Positions 58,214 through 64,000 of a stretch of DNA of 64,000 bases are shown one piece after another. Below the pieces are notes generated by a model, which saw only the letters and a program-made list of their open reading frames with translations, was not told where the DNA came from and did not search any database. Positions within the stretch are counted from its first letter, which is position 1; every line of letters begins with the position of its first letter. Origin of the DNA: Nocardioides nitrophenolicus (GTDB lineage: Bacteria; Actinomycetota; Actinomycetes; Propionibacteriales; Nocardioidaceae); the NCBI RefSeq assembly GCF_016907515.1, contig NZ_JAFBBY010000001.1, forward strand, positions 3,224,001 to 3,288,000, written 5' to 3'. The translations under genes and the position numbers were made by a program.

Positions 58214-60088
58214 TCAGGCGCAGGACGCGGACTGGTTGGCGGCCGCCGCCGTCGCCGCCTTCTTGGCCTTCTTGAGCTTGGCCTTCGCCTTCTTGATCTT
58301 GGCCGCGTTGTGGGACTTCTTGGCCTTCTTGAGCTTGGCCTTGGCCTTGGCCACGGCCGAGGCGGCGTTCGCGGAGGCTGTGGTCGCGGGCGCGCAGGCC
58401 GGGTTCACGGCGGGCGTCCCCGCACCACCGCCGCCACCGCCGCCACCGGTCGCGGGCTCGTCCACGCCGATCACCCAGAGCTCGCGGCCACGAGCAGCGT
58501 CGTCGGCGGAGAAGAACAGGATGCTCCCCGTCGCGGCGAAGCTGCCCGGCCCGCCCGAGTTCGGGTAGGTGTAGGTGTGCCCGTTGTCGGTGTAGGAGTA
58601 GGTGCCCGGGAACAGGTCCTCGACCAGCGCGGTGCCGCCGGTGGTCCCGTCGGAGGACCACAGCTCCGCGCCATTGGCCTGGTCGCGCCCGGAGAAGTAG
58701 AGCGTGCTGCCGACCATCGCGCCGGAGCCGGCTCCCTGGCCGTAGGAGTACGTGCCGCTGCGCGGGCCGGGGGAGACGTCCTTGACGAGCACGGTGCCAC
58801 CCGTCGTCCCATCGGACTTCCACAGCTCGCGGCCGTGGGCCTCGTCACGCGCGGAGAAGAAGAAGGTAGAGCCCGCCGAGGCCAGAGCCGTGGGTGAGGA
58901 CTGGTTCGTCTCGGTCACCGTCTGCTCGATGCCGTCGTCGTCGACGTAGGTGTACGTCGAGGTCCCGGGATAGATGTCCTTGACCAGCGAGGTGCCGGCG
59001 GAGCTGCCATCGGACTTCCACAGCTCCCGGCCGTTGGTCCCGTCGGTCGCGGAGAAGTAGAGCGTGTTGCCGATCGCGCCGACCGCCCGGGGGTCCGCGC
59101 TGTTGGCGAAGGTGTACGAGTAGGTGTGCTCGACGCCGTCGTCATCGACGTAGGTGTCCGTCTCGGTGGTGGTGCCGGGGTAGATGTCCTTGACGAACGC
59201 GGTCCCGGCCGACGTGCCGGATGACTTCCACAGCTCCCGACCGTTGGTCTCGTCCCAGTTGGAGAAGAAGAGCATGGTGCCGGCCGCGGCGAAGCCGTCC
59301 AGGCTCGAGCTGTTCGGGTAGGTGTAGGTGTGCTCGACGCCGTCGTCGTCGGTGTAGGTCTCGGACCTGGTCCCCGGGGTGATGTCCTTGAGGAGCGCGG
59401 TGCCGCCCGTGGTGCCGTTGGACGCCCACAGCTCTTGGCCGTGCTCGCCCTCGTAGGCGGCGAAGTAGAGGGTGTTCCCGATGACGGCGAGGCTGGTGCC
59501 GCCGGAGCCGTACTCGCCGTACCCGGAGTACGTCGAGCCCGCGCTGCCCGGATTGACGTCCTTCACCAGGACGGTGCCGGTGGCCGTCCCGTCGGACTTC
59601 CACAGCTCACGCCCGTGCGCCTCGTCGAAGGCGGTGAAGTAGACATTGCCCCCCATCGCGACGAAGTCGCGGGGCCACGAGCTGTTGTCGTCGGTGTAGG
59701 TGTGCCCGTTGTAGGTGTACGACGAGGTGCCCGGGTAGATGTCCTTGACCAGGACGGTGCCGGCGGCGGTGCCGTCCGACTTCCACAGTTCGGTGCCCTT
59801 GCCGGGCGTGGTGGCCGCGAAGAGCACCGAGCCGCCGAGCGCCGCCTTGTCACCGGGGTCGCTGCCATCGGGACCGGGCCGGATGTCGGCCACCGGGTGC
59901 GGGTCGGTCGAGGCGGCGAGGGCGGGCGCCATGCCGAGTCCGGACAGGCCCAGAGCGGTCACGGCGACGGCGGCGCCGGAGCGGGCGCCGGCGCTGCGCA
60001 GCCGACGCCGGCGCAGCTTGCGCTCGGCCTTCTTCGCCGCTCGCCGCTGGATCGACTTCTCGCGTGCCTGGCGCTGGCCCATGCTCAT
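58214..60088 (-). CDS. Secreted ELWxxDGT-repeat protein
   Basis: 624 residues. The N-terminus has an unusually long, Arg/Lys-rich segment (about 45 residues) before the hydrophobic stretch VAVTALGLSGLGMAPALAAS, an extended signal sequence. Eight blades follow, each with ELWxxDGTxxGT (ELWKSDGTAAGT, ELWKSDGTATGT, ELWASNGTTGGT, ELWKSSGTSAGT and so on), with Tyr/Asp-rich loops such as TYTDDDGVEHTYTYPNS between several blades. The last ~60 residues are a Lys-rich coiled-coil-like tail (KAKLKKAKKS). The repeats form a beta-propeller; DDDG loops may bind Ca2+. TACCTT 7 nt before the ATG suggests a leaderless mRNA. Confidence 0.85.
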   Translation of the reverse strand: MSMGQRQAREKSIQRRAAKKAERKLRRRRLRSAGARSGAAVAVTALGLSGLGMAPALAASTDPHPVADIRPGPDGSDPGDKAALGGSVLFAATTPGKGTELWKSDGTAAGTVLVKDIYPGTSSYTYNGHTYTDDNSSWPRDFVAMGGNVYFTAFDEAHGRELWKSDGTATGTVLVKDVNPGSAGSTYSGYGEYGSGGTSLAVIGNTLYFAAYEGEHGQELWASNGTTGGTALLKDITPGTRSETYTDDDGVEHTYTYPNSSSLDGFAAAGTMLFFSNWDETNGRELWKSSGTSAGTAFVKDIYPGTTTETDTYVDDDGVEHTYSYTFANSADPRAVGAIGNTLYFSATDGTNGRELWKSDGSSAGTSLVKDIYPGTSTYTYVDDDGIEQTVTETNQSSPTALASAGSTFFFSARDEAHGRELWKSDGTTGGTVLVKDVSPGPRSGTYSYGQGAGSGAMVGSTLYFSGRDQANGAELWSSDGTTGGTALVEDLFPGTYSYTDNGHTYTYPNSGGPGSFAATGSILFFSADDAARGRELWVIGVDEPATGGGGGGGGAGTPAVNPACAPATTASANAASAVAKAKAKLKKAKKSHNAAKIKKAKAKLKKAKKAATAAAANQSASCA

Positions 60089-60095
60089 GGGAGCG

Positions 60096-60101
60096 AAGGT
60101 A
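60096..60101 (-). promoter_or_regulatory. Leaderless-type -10 element TACCTT
   Basis: On the minus strand TACCTT is followed by 7 nt and the first ATG (60088) of the ELWxxDGT gene. It supports that start over the ATG two codons on. Confidence 0.5.
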
Positions 60102-60167
60102 GTGACGGCGTGCCGGACCGCGAGGAAACTCCCGGAATTCTTTACCCGGTGGGGTCGTCCGGTCTCG

Positions 60168-60785
60168 TCAGCAGCGCCGGCTCAGATAGTCCAGGACGGG
60201 CGGCGCGAATCGCGCGTAGACCTCCTGGGTGAGCTGTTCGACCTGGCTGCGGGCCGCGCCGTCGAGAGATCCGTCGCCGTCGGGGGCCAGCTCGCCGACG
60301 CGACGGTAGTAGCTGCGCAGGCCGTCCACCGCCGCTTGGACCGCCGAGGGCGGGGCCATCTCGCGCAGCAGCTGCAGAGTGCCCGTGACCTGGGCCCGGA
60401 TCCGTGGCGCCGCCGCGTCCGCCGGCACCGGCGCCACCGGCCCTCGGCCTGCCGGAGCACCACAGGACCCGGTGGTCGGGACGCCCGTCGGGTGCCCCGA
60501 CGGGCGGTCGGAGGGGTGCGCGGACGGACGGCCGGTCGGGGTGCCCCCGTCGGGGGGTGTGCTGGGCGCGGCGTGGGGGCCGGAGGGCGCCGACGAGGGC
60601 GGCGGCGACGGCGAACCGGCGGGCAGCGCGGGCGCACTCGCCGGTGCGGTCGTCGCCGGCCCGTCGGACGCCGCAGGGGCCGGGTCATGGCCGCGGCCGA
60701 GCGCCCAGACCAGCACGCCGGCCGAGATCAGCACGACGACGAGCACCGCTGCCAGCGGGCGCGGGCGGAGTCCGGGCGAGGGCAT
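60168..60785 (-). CDS. Proline-rich single-pass membrane protein
   Basis: 205 residues: a basic start (MPSPGLRPRP), one membrane helix (LAAVLVVVLISAGVLVWALG), then a Pro/Ser/Thr/Gly-rich extracytoplasmic linker of ~85 residues and a folded helical C-terminal domain (RIRAQVTGTLQLLREM...RSYYRRVGEL...EQLTQEVYARFAPPVLDYLSRRC). The lone C-terminal Cys and one in the linker could pair. TAGCAT 7 nt before the ATG (60793-60798 on the minus strand) suggests a leaderless start. Family not recognised. Confidence 0.65.
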   Translation of the reverse strand: MPSPGLRPRPLAAVLVVVLISAGVLVWALGRGHDPAPAASDGPATTAPASAPALPAGSPSPPPSSAPSGPHAAPSTPPDGGTPTGRPSAHPSDRPSGHPTGVPTTGSCGAPAGRGPVAPVPADAAAPRIRAQVTGTLQLLREMAPPSAVQAAVDGLRSYYRRVGELAPDGDGSLDGAARSQVEQLTQEVYARFAPPVLDYLSRRC

Positions 60786-60792
60786 GACCGGG

Positions 60793-60798
60793 ATGCTA
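60793..60798 (-). promoter_or_regulatory. Leaderless-type -10 element TAGCAT
   Basis: On the minus strand TAGCAT is followed by 7 nt and the ATG at 60785. Confidence 0.5.
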
Positions 60799-60922
60799 GG
60801 TGCGCCGACGGGGCGCCGGCCGCGAATCCCCCGAATCGGCGCCCGGCCGGGGAGCGGAATCTCCGGGCCACGCCTTAGGTTGGGGCAGCACGCCGTCGAC
60901 CCCCAGACAAGGACGGACCCCT

Positions 60923-62788
60923 GTGGAGATCGCCCTCCTGCTCGTGGCCATCGCGGCCACGGTGCTCGCCGTCACCGCGATCTCGGAGCGGGCCGAGATC
61001 CCGGCGCCGCTGACCCTGGTCGTGGTGGGGGTCGCGGCGTCGTACGTCCCGGGCGTGCCGGAGCTGCGGCTCGAGCCCGAGGTGGTGCTGCTCGGGCTGC
61101 TGCCGCCGCTGCTGTACTCCGCCGCGGTCAACACCTCCCTGGTCGACTTCAACGCCAACCGCCGGCCGATCCTGCTGCTGTCGGTCGGGCTGGTCGCGTT
61201 CACGACGGTCGGCGTCGCCGCTGTGGTCCGCCTGGTCATCCCCGACATCGAGTGGCCGCTGGCGCTCGCGATCGGCGCCGTGGTCGCGCCGCCCGACGCC
61301 GTCGCGGCCACCGCGATCGGGCGCCGGATCGGCCTGCCGCGCCGGATCGTCACCATCCTCGAGGGCGAGTCGCTGTTCAACGACGCGAGCGCGCTGGTCG
61401 CGCTGCGCGCCGCCGTCACCGCGATCGGTACGACGGTCACCGCCTGGCAGGTCGGGCGCGACTTCGTGATCGCCGCCGGAGGTGGCGTGGCGGTCGGCGC
61501 GCTGGCCTTCGTGGTCGTCGGCTTCCTGCGCAAGAAGATCACCGACCCGCTGATGGACACCGCGATCTCGCTGGTGATCCCGTTCGCGGCGTACATCCTG
61601 GCCGAGGAGATCCACGCCTCCGGCGTGGTCGCGGTCGTGGTCGCCGGTCTCGCGCTCGGGCACGTCGCGCCGGTGCTGCAGACCGCGCAGTCGCGGATCG
61701 CGGAGCGGATGAACTGGCGCACCATCGCCTACGTCCTCGAGAACACCGTCTTCCTGCTCATCGGGCTGCAGGCCGACTGGCTGCTGGGCGAGGTGGGGGA
61801 CAGCGAGTTCGGCGTCGGCACCATCGTGACGGCCTGCGTCGCCGCGTTCGTCGCGGTCGTGGTGCTGCGGATGCTGTGGGTCTTCGCCGGCCAGGCCTTC
61901 CTGCTGCGGCACGGCCCGGACCCGGTGACCGGCGAGCAGCGCTCGTGGCGCTATTCGTTCCTCATCGGCTGGGCCGGTATGCGCGGCGTGGTGACCCTGG
62001 CCGCCGCCTTCACCGTCCCCGAGGACACCGCCCACCGCGAGGTGCTGCTCATCGTCGCGTTCACCGTCGTGGCCGGCACCCTGCTCGGTCAGGGGCTGAC
62101 CCTGCCGCTCCTCGCGCGCCGGCTGCGGGTGCCCGCACCCGACCCGCACGACGACGCCCTGGCCCGCGCCACCCTGCTCCAGCAGGCGGCCAAGGCCGGC
62201 ATCCACCGCCTCGACGAGCTGGCCGCCGACTGCGACGACCCGCACCAGGTCCGGGCGCTCATCATCCAGCGCATCGAGCAGCGCAACTTCGCCGCCTGGG
62301 AGCGGCTCGGGACGACCGAGGGCGAGGAGAGCCCCAGCGACCTGTACTCCCGCTGGCGCGGCGACATGATCGAGGCCGAGCGTCGCCGGGTGCTGGAGAT
62401 CCGGTCCACCGGGTCGGTGCCGTCGGAGATCGTCAGCGAGGTGCTGGCCATGCTCGACGTCGAGGAGTCGATGCTCGACGCGGCCGAGGCGGACCGCGCC
62501 GAGCTGCGCAACAGCACCCGCATCCAGCGCAACGACGGCTGCGAGCACCTCGCGAGCACGCCGCTCCTCGACCCGCCCGACGAGCTGGTCTGCGCACGCT
62601 GTCTCGCCGAGGGCACCCGCTGGGTGGCCCTGCGGATGTGCCTGACCTGCGGCGAGGTCGGCTGCTGCGACTCCTCCCCGAGCCGCCACGCCACCGCCCA
62701 CTTCCGCGAGACCCAGCATCCGGTGATGCGCTCGGTCGAGCCCGACGAGGACTGGCGCTGGTGCTACGTCCACCACCAGACCGGCTGA
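60923..62788 (+). CDS. CPA1-type Na+/H+ antiporter with C-terminal UBP-type zinc finger
   Basis: 621 residues: about twelve membrane helices (1-410) with the Nha/NHE ion-binding features VVAPPDAVAATAIGRRIGLP and ILEGESLFNDASALVAL (family FNDxxxxV); then a cytoplasmic helical region (about 410-540); then a UBP-type zinc finger (about 543-621): CEH, P..LVCARC, WVALRMCLTCGEVGCCD, RHATAHFRETQHPVM. UBP fingers bind ubiquitin C-termini in eukaryotes; in bacteria the ligand is unknown. The GTG at 60923 has AAGGA about 10 nt upstream. Exchange of Na+ or K+ for H+ is the likely activity. Confidence 0.9.
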   Translation: MEIALLLVAIAATVLAVTAISERAEIPAPLTLVVVGVAASYVPGVPELRLEPEVVLLGLLPPLLYSAAVNTSLVDFNANRRPILLLSVGLVAFTTVGVAAVVRLVIPDIEWPLALAIGAVVAPPDAVAATAIGRRIGLPRRIVTILEGESLFNDASALVALRAAVTAIGTTVTAWQVGRDFVIAAGGGVAVGALAFVVVGFLRKKITDPLMDTAISLVIPFAAYILAEEIHASGVVAVVVAGLALGHVAPVLQTAQSRIAERMNWRTIAYVLENTVFLLIGLQADWLLGEVGDSEFGVGTIVTACVAAFVAVVVLRMLWVFAGQAFLLRHGPDPVTGEQRSWRYSFLIGWAGMRGVVTLAAAFTVPEDTAHREVLLIVAFTVVAGTLLGQGLTLPLLARRLRVPAPDPHDDALARATLLQQAAKAGIHRLDELAADCDDPHQVRALIIQRIEQRNFAAWERLGTTEGEESPSDLYSRWRGDMIEAERRRVLEIRSTGSVPSEIVSEVLAMLDVEESMLDAAEADRAELRNSTRIQRNDGCEHLASTPLLDPPDELVCARCLAEGTRWVALRMCLTCGEVGCCDSSPSRHATAHFRETQHPVMRSVEPDEDWRWCYVHHQTG

Positions 62789-62792
62789 CGAG

Positions 62793-64000
62793 ATGGACGA
62801 CGACGCGGCGGCCAGCCGGGTTCTCGCGGTGATGGACGGTCTCGCCGCCGACCGGCTGGTCGAGTCGGGCCCGCCGGACAGGTCGCCGGGTGCATCGGCT
62901 GTTGCGGCCTACGGCCTTCTCTTCGCTGCGCGGTTCGACGAGGCGCTCGCCAGGGTGGCGATGTCGGAGGGCCACTCGCCCTACCAGCGCGCCGTGCGGC
63001 GCCAGGTCGAAGCGCTCTGTTCCGCCACGATCAGCGACTCCCTCGACACGCACGGCGCCGATCCGGCGACCTTGGGCGGGGCAATGGCGGTGTTTCACAC
63101 CTGCGAGGCCGCGCACGTCGTGGGAGCTCTGCGCGAGTGCGAGCGGCTCGCGTCGGAGGCCCTCCAGTTGGGCGTCCGTGATCGACGGGTGCGGACGTGG
63201 TTGAGGCTGGCACTCGTCCGTGGGCTGCTGTTCCAGGGGGAGATCGCCCGGGCGACCGACGAGCTGGACCTCGCCGCGGCGGACGCGACGACTCCGGTCG
63301 CTGAGCAGGCGGTGCGCTGTCTGCGTGCTCTCGTCGCGGGCCTTCGCGGCGACACCGAGGCCGTGGTCTCGGTGGCCGAGCAGATGCGCGCGCTGATCGT
63401 CGCCCCCGCCACGTACGCCGACAGTGGGCTCGCGCTCGTGGGCGCCTTCGGTCTGGCGTCGTGTGGGTACCCGGCCGCTGCTGCGGAGCTCCTGCGGTAC
63501 GGCAGCGGCGGTGCCGGCCTACCGCTCCTGCCGCCTGCACTGCGCGCCTACGGCTACGACCTGCTCGTCGAGGCAGCGATCGCCGGGGGGAACCTGGAGC
63601 TCGCGGAGTGGATTCTCGCGGACTTCGACCGCCTCGCCCTCGGGGACAACGCTCAGATGATCGCCGCCAGAGAGGCCGCGCACGCTCGGCACCGGGTCGC
63701 CTGTGGCGAGGTCGAGGCAGGCCTGCGGCGTGCTTCGGCGGCAGCCGGTCGGGCGGCGGGCGTGAGCAGTCATCTGATAGGTGTCCGGGCCGTGCTGGCG
63801 GCGGCGCAGGCCGGGACGAACGGAGTCGGGGCGATCGCCGAGGCGGACGTCGCCCGGCTGATGGTCGACGTGGCGGGGGACGACCTGCGCGACTGGCTGG
63901 TCCGCGCGCTCGCCCGATCGGGGCGGCGACCACGACCTCTTCCCGGTGTCGGCTGGGACCGGCTCACTCCCACCCAGACCGTGGTCGCGCGGCTGGCCGC
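62793..64000 (+). CDS. LuxR-family regulator, C-terminus outside window
   Basis: The frame is open from the ATG at 62793 to the end of the window (402 codons) without a stop. Most of it is a helical, Ala/Leu-rich TPR-like array (e.g. LRLALVRGLLFQGEIARATDELDLAAAD; AAAAELLRYG; LLVEAAIAGGNLELAEWIL), and the last visible residues WDRLTPTQTVVARLAA are the beginning of a LuxR helix-turn-helix. It thus resembles the C-terminal half of large LAL/MalT-like activators but lacks an N-terminal AAA ATPase. It starts 4 bp after the antiporter gene and is probably co-transcribed with it. Confidence 0.75.
   Translation, partial: MDDDAAASRVLAVMDGLAADRLVESGPPDRSPGASAVAAYGLLFAARFDEALARVAMSEGHSPYQRAVRRQVEALCSATISDSLDTHGADPATLGGAMAVFHTCEAAHVVGALRECERLASEALQLGVRDRRVRTWLRLALVRGLLFQGEIARATDELDLAAADATTPVAEQAVRCLRALVAGLRGDTEAVVSVAEQMRALIVAPATYADSGLALVGAFGLASCGYPAAAAELLRYGSGGAGLPLLPPALRAYGYDLLVEAAIAGGNLELAEWILADFDRLALGDNAQMIAAREAAHARHRVACGEVEAGLRRASAAAGRAAGVSSHLIGVRAVLAAAQAGTNGVGAIAEADVARLMVDVAGDDLRDWLVRALARSGRRPRPLPGVGWDRLTPTQTVVARLA

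Noticed and set aside
1..64000. tRNA or rRNA genes
   Set aside because: I saw no T-arm GGTTCGAATCC-like sequence with a matching acceptor stem and no rRNA-like stretch, though reading by eye could miss one.

Overview
The window is 64 kb of high-GC actinobacterial chromosome. The gene content (rex-hemACD, a bldN-type sigma gene, bS22, System II cytochrome c assembly, menaquinone genes), the dense packing with ATGA/GTGA overlaps and the many apparently leaderless GTG/ATG starts fit a Nocardioides-like member of the Propionibacteriales. This placement is inferred from the sequence and was not tested by a search. I saw no rRNA or tRNA gene, transposase, integrase or CRISPR array.

Layout. 1-8 kb: a truncated TetR gene, mutY, two secreted beta-propeller/lipoprotein genes, and a minus-strand group radA, GNAT, an IMPase-like gene with altered active-site residues, and disA (c-di-AMP synthase). 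8-16 kb: an orphan double-module sensor kinase, a LacI regulator, a methyltransferase, a VOC protein, a Cys-rich protein, ppx and a sugar-phosphate isomerase-like gene. 15.6-19.4 kb: a TetR/ABC-2 exporter operon, then a ProDH-like gene translationally coupled to proC. 19.4-23.9 kb: a self-contained metabolic cassette (XRE-cupin regulator, two SDRs, APC permease, alpha/beta hydrolase) with palindromic operators in the divergent promoter. 23.9-32.3 kb: a HAD phosphatase, trpS behind a Trp-Trp leader peptide, a TetR/membrane-protein pair, an Xis-like HTH gene, bS22, an epimerase, an acyltransferase, and a BldN-type sigma with a DUF5667 anti-sigma-like partner.

32.4-43 kb: a SerB-like phosphatase, an acyl-CoA ligase and glutaredoxin pair, rex-hemA-hemC-cobA/hemD under a Rex operator, an ECF sigma with a propeller-type partner, and hemB. 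43-50 kb: a lytic transglycosylase, hemL, a histidine phosphatase, and tlpA-ccdA-resB-ccsA. 51-57 kb: menA, an MFS transporter, menE, menC and menD. 57-64 kb: TIGR03032-type and ELWxxDGT propeller proteins, a proline-rich membrane protein, a Na+/H+ antiporter with a UBP-type zinc finger, and the start of a LuxR-type regulator. Heme, cytochrome c and menaquinone functions together make this a respiratory-chain neighbourhood, with Rex as its NADH sensor.

Most unusual signals: (1) five loci carry compact arrays of a short core repeat in direct and inverted orientation; the design is shared but the core sequence differs at each locus. Four lie at or just after stop codons and one sits in frame inside menD. 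(2) A leader peptide MNRCWWPA with mutually exclusive RNA pairings precedes trpS. (3) Two matching CCGTAAC-N17-CGTTGRCT promoters stand before the anti-sigma-like gene and the lytic transglycosylase. (4) A TANNNT-N6/7-start-codon pattern recurs at many genes. (5) IMPase-like and ProDH-like proteins have substituted active-site residues.
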